Positions 1-9,308 of a stretch of DNA of 64,000 nucleotides are shown here, piece by piece. The notes under the pieces were generated by a model. That model ran no database searches. It had not been told where the DNA came from and saw nothing but the letters and a program-made list of their open reading frames with translations. The stretch comes from Candidatus Tiddalikarchaeum anstoanum (GTDB lineage: Archaea > Nanobdellota > Nanobdellia > Tiddalikarchaeales > Tiddalikarchaeaceae): contig CABMEV010000012.1 of the NCBI GenBank assembly GCA_902385255.1, forward strand, positions 44,143-108,142, written 5' to 3'. The position numbers were made by a program, and so were the translations under genes. Every line of letters begins with the position of its first letter. The stretch's first letter is position 1.

Positions 1-2313
1 AACGGGATTCACGTTTTAATTGCAGATTTCCCTTCACCTTACAACATATTACATTACTATTACTTAAACAGCAACGATGGAGGATTAACTTGGGATGATA
101 CCCACCCAACACTTCAAGTAAGCATTTCAGGAGGAGGAATATTCCCGATGAGCTTCCTGGTTAATAATAATGATATCTTCTTCTCATGGAACCTGGTGGG
201 TCCGACTACAACTTGGGGTTATTCACGCTTTATTAGCAATAACTGGTCCACGCCGATAATATCATCCAATGAAGTGATGTTTACAGCATCAAATAACGGT
301 TCAACAATTTACGCAGGATTTAACAAGATGGTAGGACCTCTTCCTCACCCGACCAGAGGATTTTTAACTAAAAGCACTGATTTTGGACAGACTTGGAGTA
401 CACCCGTTCTCGCATTCGACCACTTCTCAACATCCTCTGTCGCTTCAGCACCCAAGTTCTACTTTGACGAACCTTACGTTTACGGATTTTACGTGGATTA
501 TATGCCTTTGAACGTGCTCAACTATTTTTTCATAAGAAAATTCGTTGAATTAAAAACTGAGAATCCAGTATTAAGCATTGATAATAATACGATTTGGAGC
601 ACAAGCGGGACTGCACTTGGAACTTATAATATTTCAGGATTCGAAACCGAGATAAACAATTATATGTCAACATGCACTGACCCAATATGCGACATTCCTT
701 TTAAGATAAATAGCGACGCTAACGCGTATTTCACAGCGAGCAGCATTGCCTTAAACAGCCCTGACACTGCATGCAGCATAGACGCATGCAATGACAATAA
801 TGTCTGCACTCTTGACTACTGCATCTCCGGCGCATGCCAGTTCATTCCTAAATCTCCAAGCAGTATTTCAGGATGCACTGGAACAACAGGCTGCTTTAAT
901 GAGGGAAAAGGGAATTACGAGTACGTATGCAGCTGTAAAGAAGGGCGCTGCCGTGATTCATGCGGAGACGGGACTTGCCAATCTTGGGAGAACAGTACTA
1001 ATTGTAAGGAGGACTGTGTTGGCTTCTTTGTGGAACACGTTGAGTTCATGGATGATGTTTACGTGTCAGGCGCGCAGTCAGGCTTATGCGTGAAAGATGT
1101 AGATTCTGACGGCACTGTTGAAATAACAGCAGTATCTTATAGTATAGACACAGGTCGTTATTACGTAAACGTTTATAATTATACAGGCAGCACGCTCAAC
1201 TTGGAGAAACAAACATACGTTGACCACGCAGGATATGGCGAAATTTTTACCCACTCATTAGAATGCGTTGACTTATACGGAGAAGGGAATACCGAACTTG
1301 TAATAGCAGGGTCATTATATAATAGCGGTGATTATAGTTCATTCATTGACGTATTAAATGTCACCAGTAACGGCGTAACTTTTGACAATGGTTCAGTCTT
1401 CATGCTTCCTGACAAGTTTGGAACCACGCAATCCACGCAAATACTCTCTGCCAAAGTTGCAGACTTAGACGGCGCTAATAAGATATACTCTTTCGCAGTC
1501 TTAGGAAATTACTATAATAGTCCATATTATCTTTTCGCATTTAATTATTCAAACAAAATCTTATCCATGGAGAATAGCACGCACTTATCCAGCACTGATG
1601 TTTTAACATTCGGGCAGTCTAACGTACTTGCAATAGGAGACGTCGACAACGACTTGGATACTGAACTTGTAGAATCAGTCGGGAATACCCTGAACGTATT
1701 CGACTACACTTACACTGACGGGTTCATAACTGAAGCCTCCCAAGGTTTCAGTTCATCGCCTTACCTTAGATTCACAAACGGGATAAACGTTGGAGACTTT
1801 GATACAACAACGCCGGAGAATGAGATAATAGCATCTTATTATAAAGTACTTGGCTCATCTTATGACTGGAATGACGTGTTTGGCCTGGTTGGATTATACA
1901 ATAAGACAGGAAGCAATCTTGTTAGCATGTACGCTGACAGTTTCAAGATTGAAAACCAGAATACGTACACAATAGGAGCTTACGCTGATGATTTCGATTC
2001 AGACTTAACTCCTGAAATATTCATAAATTCAGTATACGGCGGCTGCCCTGGAACATTGAAAACTAGTTTCAGACTTTATAACGTAACCAATCACGCATTA
2101 GACCTGGAATTGGACAAAGAAGTCGGCTTGGTTAACGGCGTTTACAACCTTGCAAATATTGCAACTTTAGTCCTTGCCAAGTTTGGAAGCGGAGACATTG
2201 ATAATGATGGAAAAACAGAATTAGTGATGGTAAGTTATTTAACAGCCAATCCTTGCAGCCTGCTTGGAACTTATTATAATTCATTATTAATATTCGAATA
2301 CAGGGAAGAATAA
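1..2313 (+). CDS. Secreted Asp-box / FG-GAP repeat surface protein (5' end outside window)
   Basis: The frame is open from base 1, so the gene starts upstream and 770 residues are visible. Two Asp-box motifs (SNDGGLTW near residue 24, STDFGQTWS near 125) indicate a sialidase/BNR-type beta-propeller. A Cys-rich block follows (residues about 250-340) containing a CQSWEN module shared with the gene at 29783. The rest has FG-GAP/VCBS-like calcium loops (DVDSDGT, DVDNDLD, DDFDSD, DIDNDGK). Asp-box and FG-GAP repeats are typical of extracellular adhesins and glycan-binding proteins, so an exported cell-surface protein is likely, probably disulfide-stabilised. An internal ATG at 148 is not the real start because coding continues before it. 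Substrate unknown; enzymatic activity not shown. Confidence 0.85.
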   Translation, partial: NGIHVLIADFPSPYNILHYYYLNSNDGGLTWDDTHPTLQVSISGGGIFPMSFLVNNNDIFFSWNLVGPTTTWGYSRFISNNWSTPIISSNEVMFTASNNGSTIYAGFNKMVGPLPHPTRGFLTKSTDFGQTWSTPVLAFDHFSTSSVASAPKFYFDEPYVYGFYVDYMPLNVLNYFFIRKFVELKTENPVLSIDNNTIWSTSGTALGTYNISGFETEINNYMSTCTDPICDIPFKINSDANAYFTASSIALNSPDTACSIDACNDNNVCTLDYCISGACQFIPKSPSSISGCTGTTGCFNEGKGNYEYVCSCKEGRCRDSCGDGTCQSWENSTNCKEDCVGFFVEHVEFMDDVYVSGAQSGLCVKDVDSDGTVEITAVSYSIDTGRYYVNVYNYTGSTLNLEKQTYVDHAGYGEIFTHSLECVDLYGEGNTELVIAGSLYNSGDYSSFIDVLNVTSNGVTFDNGSVFMLPDKFGTTQSTQILSAKVADLDGANKIYSFAVLGNYYNSPYYLFAFNYSNKILSMENSTHLSSTDVLTFGQSNVLAIGDVDNDLDTELVESVGNTLNVFDYTYTDGFITEASQGFSSSPYLRFTNGINVGDFDTTTPENEIIASYYKVLGSSYDWNDVFGLVGLYNKTGSNLVSMYADSFKIENQNTYTIGAYADDFDSDLTPEIFINSVYGGCPGTLKTSFRLYNVTNHALDLELDKEVGLVNGVYNLANIATLVLAKFGSGDIDNDGKTELVMVSYLTANPCSLLGTYYNSLLIFEYREE

Positions 2314-2329
2314 AAATAAATTTTTATTA

Positions 2330-3547
2330 TTATTTTTTCATCATTTGTTCAAGCATTAAAAGCCTGTTATACTTACTAACTCGTTCTCCCCTTGCAGGAG
2401 CTCCGGCTTTCAACTGCTCGCAGCCCCAGCCTAAACACAAATCCGCTATGAAATCATCGCAGGTCTCGCCGCTCCTATGGCTCATTATTACATTCATATT
2501 ATTCTTATGCGCCAAAACAGCAGCTTTCTTCGCCTCAGTTAACGTCCCAATCTGGTTAACCTTCAATAATAACGCGCTGCACGAGTTTTCCTGTATTGAT
2601 TTCTTTAAGCGTTCAACATTCGTTACTAATAAGTCATCCCCTACAATCTGCACCTTGCCTCTTAATGCCTTATTCAATACTGCGAATGATTCAAAATCAT
2701 TCTGCTCGAAAGGGTCTTCAATGCTCACTAAAGGGTACTTCTTTGACAATGCAATATAATAATCTGACAACTGGTCGCTTCTCAAATTCTTGCCCTGAAA
2801 GTTGTAATAATTATCACTGAAGAACTCGCTTGCCGCGACATCCATACCAAGTTTTACCTCCTTGCCATACCCGTTCTCTTCTATAGCATTAAGAACCATG
2901 GAGAATGCATCTTCTATATCAGTTATCGGAGGTGCAAATCCGCCTTCGTCACCGACGTTAGTCGCGTTCTTCCCGTATTTTTTTTCAATAATCTTCTTCA
3001 AACTCTGGTATATTTCAGAAGCTGCCTGAATATCCGTTTCAAAACTTGGCGTGTCAGGTATAATCATGCACTCTTGTACGTTTAAATTATTGCCAGCGTG
3101 TTTTCCTCCGTTGATGACATTCATTAAGGGAGTTGGGAAACCTTTCATCCCTCCCAAATACCTGTATAATTCCTGATTTTTGAAACTCGCTGCGCACCTT
3201 GCCGCAGCCATTGAGACGCTGAGTATAGCATTAGCTCCGAGTTTTGACTTATTAGGCGTGCCGTCCAAAGATATCATTGCTGAATCAATAAGTTCCTGCT
3301 CGGTGACATCCATGTTTAAGAGCTCTTTTGAAATGACCGTATTAATATTACGTATCGCATTCATCACGCCTTTACCGTTAAATGCTTTGGCATTATCCCT
3401 GAGCTCTACAGCTTCAAATTCGCCTTTTGACGCACCGCTTGGCACACTCGCTACGCCGATGCTTTCCTTAGTTTTCACTATTGTTGTAATCGTAGGGTTG
3501 CCCCTCGAGTCTAATATCCAAAAACCATTAACATGTGTTATTTTCAT
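2330..3547 (-). CDS. eno: Enolase (phosphopyruvate hydratase)
   Basis: Converts 2-phosphoglycerate to phosphoenolpyruvate in cytoplasmic glycolysis/gluconeogenesis. Family landmarks are all present in order: the mobile loop SGASKGE near the N-terminus (the usual T is K), the His loop GGKHAGN, the acid/metal motif NVGDEGGFAPP, SIEDPFEQ, GDDLLVTN, the catalytic lysine in LLLKVNQIGT (about residue 329) and SHRSGET. At 405 residues it is slightly shorter than typical enolases (about 415-430). Together with the pyruvate:ferredoxin oxidoreductase genes at 43213-46095 it points to a lower-glycolysis-to-acetyl-CoA route. It is convergent with the surface protein gene before it, with a 16-base gap. 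Confidence 0.97.
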   Translation of the reverse strand: MKITHVNGFWILDSRGNPTITTIVKTKESIGVASVPSGASKGEFEAVELRDNAKAFNGKGVMNAIRNINTVISKELLNMDVTEQELIDSAMISLDGTPNKSKLGANAILSVSMAAARCAASFKNQELYRYLGGMKGFPTPLMNVINGGKHAGNNLNVQECMIIPDTPSFETDIQAASEIYQSLKKIIEKKYGKNATNVGDEGGFAPPITDIEDAFSMVLNAIEENGYGKEVKLGMDVAASEFFSDNYYNFQGKNLRSDQLSDYYIALSKKYPLVSIEDPFEQNDFESFAVLNKALRGKVQIVGDDLLVTNVERLKKSIQENSCSALLLKVNQIGTLTEAKKAAVLAHKNNMNVIMSHRSGETCDDFIADLCLGWGCEQLKAGAPARGERVSKYNRLLMLEQMMKK

Positions 3548-3603
3548 TAGAAAGTTTAAAAAATCGGAGCTTTTTAACGTTTATTTAAATGGTTTACATT
3601 AAT

Positions 3604-3939
3604 ATGTTTAATGCATTCTTCTTCCTGCTGATAGACGTAGTCCTCGCAGGCTTCATAATATTCGCCGGTTACTTATGGATTCAAAAACTGCAGAGCGATG
3701 CTTCAATCTCGATAAGCGGGGAAGTAACCAGCCACCAGTGCAACTGTCTTTCCATCACGGACGGAGGAGGAGAAATCATTGTCATGAACGCTAAGTGCAG
3801 TTCTGTAACAGGGCTGACTGTGAATGAGATATCCTACTCTGCGCAATTATACAAAGGGGATTACGTCGTCTACTATTACAATAATATATCATTATTTAAT
3901 TTCGCATACAATACTTGTTCTGAATATTATACAAGATAG
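3604..3939 (+). CDS. Small pilin-like membrane-anchored protein
   Basis: A hydrophobic N-terminal segment (about residues 3-25, ending GYLWIQKL) is followed by a small extracytoplasmic domain with four Cys and a GEIIVMNAKC-type beta pattern. That pattern resembles the pilin-like head of the 29783 protein (C..G..I.V.N..C). I infer a minor archaeal type IV pilin-like protein, but no clear class III cleavage motif is seen. An in-frame ATG at 3589 also exists; 3604 is preferred because a T/A-rich box at 3568-3576 lies about 30 bases upstream, as for other leaderless genes here. Divergent from enolase. Confidence 0.6.
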   Translation: MFNAFFFLLIDVVLAGFIIFAGYLWIQKLQSDASISISGEVTSHQCNCLSITDGGGEIIVMNAKCSSVTGLTVNEISYSAQLYKGDYVVYYYNNISLFNFAYNTCSEYYTR

Positions 3940-3978
3940 TTTTTTAAATAGACTATTTTTAAAACACTAATATCAGAC

Positions 3979-4335
3979 ATGGTTGAGACTAAAGACAATG
4001 AAGAGTTTGGAGAGGAAGCTGCAGCTACAGGACATGCAGGCGAGGGCGAGGGAACATTCAGAGTAAGAACTCCAAGAGGAAACGAGATTATAGGAATAGT
4101 TGACCAGTTACTTGGCTTCAGGAAGATGTATATTAGATGCGCAGACGGAAAGACCAGGCTTTGCAGGGTTCCAGGCAGGTTCAGAAGGAGCATGTGGGTG
4201 CGCCAAGCAGATGTTGTAATCATCGAACCATGGGAGTATGACAATACTAAAGGCGACATAGTTTACGATTACAGGAAGACCCAGATAGAATGGCTCAGGG
4301 AAAGAGGATTCCTGAAAAAATTGGAAGAATTCTAA
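3979..4335 (+). CDS. eif1A: Translation initiation factor aIF1A
   Basis: 118 residues covering the whole aIF1A/IF1 OB-fold: RTPRGNEIIGIVDQLLGF, then MYIRCADGKTRLCRVPG and the basic RRSMWVRQADVVIIEPWEY stretch that contacts the ribosomal A site. The N-terminal 25 residues are acidic and Gly/Ala-rich. It binds the small subunit and helps assemble the initiation complex. It heads the archaeal cluster aIF1A - RIO1 - KH - Top6B - Top6A, a grouping known in other archaea. A TATA-like stretch (3954-3965) lies just upstream, giving a very short leader. Confidence 0.96.
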   Translation: MVETKDNEEFGEEAAATGHAGEGEGTFRVRTPRGNEIIGIVDQLLGFRKMYIRCADGKTRLCRVPGRFRRSMWVRQADVVIIEPWEYDNTKGDIVYDYRKTQIEWLRERGFLKKLEEF

Positions 4336-4373
4336 AAGTTTAAAAGATTGAAATTTTTTGAAACAAATACGTA

Positions 4374-5156
4374 ATGGAATTATCACGATTTGTCAAGACT
4401 TTGTTTATACGGTCAGGGATTCCTATCCGTGTTGACTGGAACATTTGTGACTTGCCGGACACTGAAAGGCTCATACTGCTTGGGTTTTACGAGAGCGCAG
4501 TTTCAAGCAACGTGCTTCACAGCCAGTTAAAAGAGATAAGGTATGATAATTTTGTCTTCATACCTTTAGAGGAGAAAATAACTTATTTCCCTAATCTGGA
4601 AATGCCTTTATCATTCAGGCAGTATTTTGATAAGATTTCAACTGAAGGGAGCACAATTAATCTGGAAAAGAAAGAGTATAGTATACAAATAGCTTATGTT
4701 CCCTCGTTCGGATTTAAAAACAGGGTTATTATTAAGGAAGGCGTTGACGAGAAAAAAGTTAATGATGAATTAGACTGCGTAATCCCTTTCATCGAAGAAA
4801 AGTATAATAATCTTTTTATCCCGATAAAATCAGACATTTTATGCCTCGGCCTTTTCAGCAATGAAGTGCAGTACTGTTTTGGCAAAGTCTATCTTAGAAA
4901 CGTCCTGATGGAATTGTTCAAGAAGTTCGGCGCTGATTTTTTCACTGATTCATCTCTGTTGAAATCTGGCTGCAGTAAACAATTAATAAAATATGATTCA
5001 GTAAAGGATGAATTGGAAAACATTAACAACTGGTTTGTTAATAAGGTTAAGGAAATGCCTTATGACCAGTCATTTGACGATGCCGTTAAAATGATAAGAT
5101 TCGAGAAATTCGTCAAAAAAAGCATGACTAATTTATCAAATATTTTAAAACCATAG
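4374..5156 (+). CDS. Hypothetical protein between aIF1A and RIO1
   Basis: 260 residues with no motif I recognise. It appears soluble, has no signal peptide or membrane segment, and mixes beta-rich stretches with helical C-terminal segments (ELENINNWFVNKVKEM). A TATA-like sequence at 4336-4345 lies about 30 bases before the ATG, consistent with leaderless transcription. It ends 19 bases before the preferred RIO1 start and runs in the same direction as the translation/topoisomerase cluster, so a role in ribosome biogenesis or translation is possible by association only. Codon use matches the neighbours. Confidence 0.8.
   Translation: MELSRFVKTLFIRSGIPIRVDWNICDLPDTERLILLGFYESAVSSNVLHSQLKEIRYDNFVFIPLEEKITYFPNLEMPLSFRQYFDKISTEGSTINLEKKEYSIQIAYVPSFGFKNRVIIKEGVDEKKVNDELDCVIPFIEEKYNNLFIPIKSDILCLGLFSNEVQYCFGKVYLRNVLMELFKKFGADFFTDSSLLKSGCSKQLIKYDSVKDELENINNWFVNKVKEMPYDQSFDDAVKMIRFEKFVKKSMTNLSNILKP
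5141..5150 (+). promoter_or_regulatory. TATA box of rio1
   Basis: TATTTTAAAA centred about 30 bases upstream of the ATG at 5176. The spacing fits an archaeal promoter with a start point a few bases before the codon, and it supports 5176 over the GTG at 5158. Confidence 0.55.
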
Positions 5157-5175
5157 AGTGTTATACAATTTATTC

Positions 5176-5868
5176 ATGGTTGAAAGGGATTTCAGAGTCA
5201 GGAATGAAGTTTTTGACGAGAGTACTATCAGGGTTCTTGACAAGTTCAGGCATGAATACTTTGAGGATTTAGAGCACTGCATAAGCACAGGGAAAGAGGC
5301 TAATATTTTCAGGGCGACAACGAAGGATGGCTTTGTTGCTGTCAAAATATTCAGGACTTACACGACAAGTTTTGAAAGAATGGCTAAGTACATCGAGGGC
5401 GACCCTCGTTTTGCAAGGGTGAAGAAAAGCAGGCATAGTTTAGTCTACTTATGGTGCAGGAAGGAGTTTAAGAACCTATCAAAAGCAGCCAGTATAGGAA
5501 TAAACGTGCCTAAAGTTTACGTTTTCAGGAAGAATGTCCTAGTCATGGAGTTGATAGGCGAGAATGGTTGCCCAGCCCCCATGTTAAAAGATGTTACTCT
5601 TGACAATTACCAGGAATGGTATGATGAAATAATCGCTATCATGGTCAAGCTTTACAAAGGCGACTTAGTTCACGCTGACTTATCCGAATTCAACATACTT
5701 GTTTTCAAAAGCCGCCCTGTAATAATAGACATGGCTCAGAGCGTGCTGGTTGAGCATCCTGAAGCTTTGAATTTCCTGAAAAAGGATTTGTACAATGTCA
5801 ACGCTTACTTCCTGAAAAAGAAGTGCAAGATTAAAAGCTGGGAAGAGTTCAAAAAACTGATTTTTTAG
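5176..5868 (+). CDS. rio1: RIO1-family serine protein kinase/ATPase
   Basis: 230 residues with the RIO1 hallmarks: the STGKEANIF nucleotide loop, AVKIFRT (ATP-binding Lys) followed by the RIO1-specific YIEGDPRF, the catalytic loop VHADLSEFNIL and the metal-binding IIDMAQSV. RIO1 kinases act in late maturation of the small ribosomal subunit. The upstream GTG at 5158 would add six residues. The ATG at 5176 is preferred because of the TATA box at 5141-5150 and because MVERDFRVRNEVF is a typical family start. It is followed directly by the KH protein, an expected partner. Confidence 0.95.
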   Translation: MVERDFRVRNEVFDESTIRVLDKFRHEYFEDLEHCISTGKEANIFRATTKDGFVAVKIFRTYTTSFERMAKYIEGDPRFARVKKSRHSLVYLWCRKEFKNLSKAASIGINVPKVYVFRKNVLVMELIGENGCPAPMLKDVTLDNYQEWYDEIIAIMVKLYKGDLVHADLSEFNILVFKSRPVIIDMAQSVLVEHPEALNFLKKDLYNVNAYFLKKKCKIKSWEEFKKLIF

Positions 5869-5876
5869 CACTAAAT

Positions 5877-5887
5877 GTTTTTAAACT
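5877..5887 (+). promoter_or_regulatory. TATA box of the KH-domain gene
   Basis: GTTTTTAAACT is centred 26 bases upstream of the ATG at 5908. This supports 5908 as a leaderless start rather than the ATG at 5875, which overlaps the box itself. Confidence 0.55.
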
Positions 5888-5907
5888 ATCGGATTTTTCT
5901 AAGTTTT

Positions 5908-6459
5908 ATGAATGATTTTACTGCAGAAGTGAGAATTCCCCAGGATAGGGTTGCGGTATTAATAGGCTCTAAGGGGAGCACTAAGAAAGATTTCGAAACC
6001 CGCTTCGAAGTCAGTTTGAATATTAATTCTGAAGGTGCGGTGAGTATCATAGGCAAGGATTCTTTGAAAGTTTATCTTTGCGAGAAAGCTGTCAAGGCTA
6101 TAGGCAGGGGTTTTAATCCTGAAATTGCAAAATTATTGGAGAAGGATAATTACGAGTTCGAACTGATTGACATATCAGATTATGCAAGGAATGAGAAGGA
6201 CGTTGAGAGACTGCGAGGCAGAGTTATTGGAAGGGAAGGAAAATCGAAAGGGATGATAGAGAGATTAACAGGGTCGTACATAATTGTTTACGGAAAAACT
6301 GTCAGTGTCATCTCAGACGTGAATGTCATCGAAATAGTCCATCACGCTATAGAAATGTTATTAAAAGGTGCGATGCACGTATCAGTGTTCACTTATTTGG
6401 AGAAGGAAAATCAAAAAAGAAAGAGAGAAGTGATGTTAAGTGGAGAAAACAATAGCTGA
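5908..6459 (+). CDS. KH-domain RNA-binding protein, archaeal Dim2/Krr1 (Pno1) homologue
   Basis: 183 residues with two KH-type RNA-binding folds. The first has the GxxG loop in VAVLIGSKGSTKKDFE (about residues 13-30); the second has RGRVIGREGKSKGMIERLTG (about 100-120). It ends in a basic tail. The archaeal homologues bind the 3' region of 16S rRNA during small-subunit maturation and work with RIO1, encoded just upstream. The last 20 bases overlap the start of top6B, implying translational coupling. Confidence 0.9.
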   Translation: MNDFTAEVRIPQDRVAVLIGSKGSTKKDFETRFEVSLNINSEGAVSIIGKDSLKVYLCEKAVKAIGRGFNPEIAKLLEKDNYEFELIDISDYARNEKDVERLRGRVIGREGKSKGMIERLTGSYIIVYGKTVSVISDVNVIEIVHHAIEMLLKGAMHVSVFTYLEKENQKRKREVMLSGENNS

Positions 6460-8194
6460 CGATTTAGCGGAGAAACACAAAAGTATCAGCGTTGCTGAAT
6501 TTTTCGAGAAGAACAGGCACTTATTAGGTTTCGACTCGAAGCTTAAAGCGATGCTGACTTGTGTAAAAGAAGCAGTTGATAATAGCTTGGACGCTTGCGA
6601 AGAATACTCATTCGAACTGCATAAGAGGGGAAAACCGCCCGAGCTTCCTGACATACTTGTCAGGGTTGACCAAGAAGCAGGTGAAGTTTTCAAAATCATA
6701 GTCGAGGATAACGGTCCTGGTTTAATGCCTAGTGTTATCCCAAGAGCTTTCGGTAAGATGCTTTACGGCAGCAAATTCCACCGATTAAAGCAGGGACGAG
6801 GACAGCAGGGAATAGGTATTCACGCGGCAGTATTGTACAGCCAGTTAACAACAGGTAAGCCTGCAAGGATAATCAGCAAGATAGGAAAAGACCATCCTGC
6901 TCACATTATTGAATTATTCATTAATACAAAGCTTAACGAGCCTGACGTGAAACGCGATGAAGATTACCCTAAGTTCAGCAAAGACCATGGCACTAGGGTA
7001 GAACTTAGCATGGAGGGAAAATACGTAGCAACAGGTGATAAGAGCATATACGAATATTTGAAGAGGACAAGCGTTGTTAATCCTCATGCGAAGATTACAT
7101 TCATAGACCCAAGCGGCCAAACTTTCAACTTTAAGCGTTCAACTGACCAGATGCCTCTTGAGACTAAGGAGATAAAGCCTCACCCTTGGGGTATAGAGCT
7201 TGGCGTATTGACAAGGATGCTGAAAGAAACCAAGAAGAATACGATGGTTTCATTCCTGACTGAGGAGTTCTCAAAAGTCGGAGCTGTCAATGCGAAATCA
7301 ATACTTGAGAATTCAAAGGTTGACCCGAAAAGGAAGCCTGACTCTGTAATTTTTGAAGAAGCGCAGTTATTATTAAAGAGTCTTGAGAAGGCGGAATTGC
7401 AGAGGCCTCCGACAGACTGCTTAAGCCCTGTCGGAAGAGGAGCTATAGAGAAGAGTCTCCGTTCAGAATATAATCCTGAATTCATAGTTGCAACGACTCG
7501 TCCACCTGAAGTTTACAGAGGTTATCCTTTCCAGGTTGAGGCTGCATTAGCTTATGGAGGGGACATTCCTGAGAATGAGAGCGCCAAGATTATGCGTATA
7601 GCGAATAAGGTTCCATTATTATACGAGAGCGGTGCGTGTGCTATCACTGAAGCTATCAATGACATGGATTGGAAAAGGTACGGGGTCAACAAGCCTTCAG
7701 GAAGTTCAATACCGCAAGCTCCTCTTATCATACTAGTGCACTTTTGCAGCGTATGGGTGCCTTTCACAAGTGAAAGTAAAGCTGCAATAGCAAGTTATCC
7801 TGTTATTCTTAAAGAGATGAAACTCGCGCTTCAGGAATGCGCAAGACAATTACAAGTATTCCTGCATAAGAAGATGAAGGCGAAGCATGAAGCTCAGCGT
7901 ATGGGCACTTTTGTCAAGTACAGCGGAGTAATGGCTAAAGCGCTTTCCGACTTAACCCGCAAGAATGAGAAGGAGATTAGCGAGGTAATAAAACGGGTTA
8001 TTGAGAAAAAATATGGGAGTAATTCTAAAATATTAGAAGCTGAGAAGGCAATTAAGGAGGATTCTGCGAAGAAAGCAGAGTCTGATAATACTAAAAAAGA
8101 AGTAAAAAAAGAGGAGGGTGATGACGAAGAAGATGGCAAAGCAAGAGGATCAAGAAAGGGCAAGTCAGGAAAAAATAAGAATAGCGAGGAGTAA
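6440..8194 (+). CDS. top6B: DNA topoisomerase VI subunit B
   Basis: 584 residues. The GHKL ATPase domain is clear: N box EAVDNSLDACEE (about residues 46-57), G1 VEDNGPGL, and the ATP-lid/G2 segment GRGQQGIGIHAAVLYSQLT. The transducer domain follows, with the family motif PHAKITFIDP. The C-terminal 60 residues are a Lys/Glu-rich low-complexity tail. Topo VI is an A2B2 type IIB enzyme that relaxes and decatenates DNA; subunit B binds ATP and gates strand passage. The GTG start overlaps the KH gene by 20 bases, and its end overlaps top6A. Confidence 0.97.
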   Translation: MEKTIADDLAEKHKSISVAEFFEKNRHLLGFDSKLKAMLTCVKEAVDNSLDACEEYSFELHKRGKPPELPDILVRVDQEAGEVFKIIVEDNGPGLMPSVIPRAFGKMLYGSKFHRLKQGRGQQGIGIHAAVLYSQLTTGKPARIISKIGKDHPAHIIELFINTKLNEPDVKRDEDYPKFSKDHGTRVELSMEGKYVATGDKSIYEYLKRTSVVNPHAKITFIDPSGQTFNFKRSTDQMPLETKEIKPHPWGIELGVLTRMLKETKKNTMVSFLTEEFSKVGAVNAKSILENSKVDPKRKPDSVIFEEAQLLLKSLEKAELQRPPTDCLSPVGRGAIEKSLRSEYNPEFIVATTRPPEVYRGYPFQVEAALAYGGDIPENESAKIMRIANKVPLLYESGACAITEAINDMDWKRYGVNKPSGSSIPQAPLIILVHFCSVWVPFTSESKAAIASYPVILKEMKLALQECARQLQVFLHKKMKAKHEAQRMGTFVKYSGVMAKALSDLTRKNEKEISEVIKRVIEKKYGSNSKILEAEKAIKEDSAKKAESDNTKKEVKKEEGDDEEDGKARGSRKGKSGKNKNSEE

Positions 8195-9275
8195 AGAAAT
8201 AGCTGATAAGCTTGTCGAGATTGGCAACAGGATTATTCGAGAGTTGGAGAAATATGAGAATCCCGCTGTCAGCATACCTGTCAGGAGTTTAAGCAATGTT
8301 TACTACGATGAGAAGGCTCGTCTTATCAGGCAGGGTAATAATAAGAGTGACAGGACATATTTCAACGTTGCACAGTCTAAGAGTTTCATGCAGACTATGC
8401 TTATGGCTTCAAAATTGAGGGATTTATTGGAGCAGGGAAGCACCGTCGGTTTGAGACAATTATTTTATATGTGTCGTGGAGGAATTCCCGGGACTAACGA
8501 GAATACTTTTGACGAACAGGAAGAGAGTGACCCTATTGTAGAGGATGTTGAAGGTATGCTTGATGCTCTTCGTGAAGAGATGAACGTTTACGCTGACCGT
8601 AAGGGCATCTTATGCGGTGACTTGAAAATTGTTGACCATGGTGATGAGATTGACTGCAGCAAACTTGGAAGTAGCGGTTATGGTATTCCGAGCATTGTAG
8701 AGAAAGGCCGTGTCGACTTCGTTGACTGCAAGGCAGATTATATTCTTATTGTGGAAAAGGCGCAGACTTGGAGCCGTCTTAACGAGGATAAGTTCTGGAA
8801 GAAGAATAAGTGCTTAATACTAACTGGTAAGGGCCAGCCTGCCCGTGGTGACAGGCGTTTGGCAGCGAGGCTGCATAAGGAGTTGGATTTGCCGGTTTAC
8901 GTTTTCACAGATATGGATATCTGGGGTTATTACATCTACAGCGTTTACAAACAGGGCAGTATTAACTTGGCGCATTTCAGCGAGAAGAGTGCGATGCCTG
9001 ATGCTAAATTCCTTGGATTCATGACTCGTGATGTCAAAAAGTATGATATTCCTAAGAATTACTGGATCCCACTTGATAATGAGGACCATAAGAGAGTGAA
9101 GGAAATCTCTAATTATGAATGGTTTAAGAATAAGAAGGAGTGGCTTACTGAGTTCAAGTCTTTATTGGATTTTAAGAACAAGGTTGAGCAGGATGCGCTG
9201 GTAGGTAAGGGTATTGAGTTCATGGCCAAGAAGTATTTGCCTGAGAAGATTGAGAGCAAAGACTGGTTTGACTAA
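8133..9275 (+). CDS. top6A: DNA topoisomerase VI subunit A (Spo11-like)
   Basis: About 380 residues. The winged-helix region carries the DNA-cleaving tyrosine in RQLFYMCRG (Tyr about 112), and the Toprim domain supplies the metal-binding residues in YILIVEKAQTW and VFTDMDIWGYYIY. It breaks both DNA strands and works with subunit B, encoded immediately upstream with an overlap of about 60 bases. A GTG at 8118 opens the same frame. The ATG at 8133 is preferred because GGTGATG (8117-8123) sits about ten bases before it and resembles an archaeal ribosome-binding site. Confidence 0.97.
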   Translation: MAKQEDQERASQEKIRIARSKEIADKLVEIGNRIIRELEKYENPAVSIPVRSLSNVYYDEKARLIRQGNNKSDRTYFNVAQSKSFMQTMLMASKLRDLLEQGSTVGLRQLFYMCRGGIPGTNENTFDEQEESDPIVEDVEGMLDALREEMNVYADRKGILCGDLKIVDHGDEIDCSKLGSSGYGIPSIVEKGRVDFVDCKADYILIVEKAQTWSRLNEDKFWKKNKCLILTGKGQPARGDRRLAARLHKELDLPVYVFTDMDIWGYYIYSVYKQGSINLAHFSEKSAMPDAKFLGFMTRDVKKYDIPKNYWIPLDNEDHKRVKEISNYEWFKNKKEWLTEFKSLLDFKNKVEQDALVGKGIEFMAKKYLPEKIESKDWFD

Positions 9276-9308
9276 TGTTTATAACTTAGTTAATACTATT
9301 TTATTTTT

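Noticed and set aside
791..1093. 100-codon frame inside the first surface protein gene
   Set aside because: Lies fully inside a long gene with coherent domain repeats; no independent signals.
3180..3602. 140-codon frame antisense to enolase
   Set aside because: Enolase motifs on the other strand are complete; the frame has no recognisable domain.
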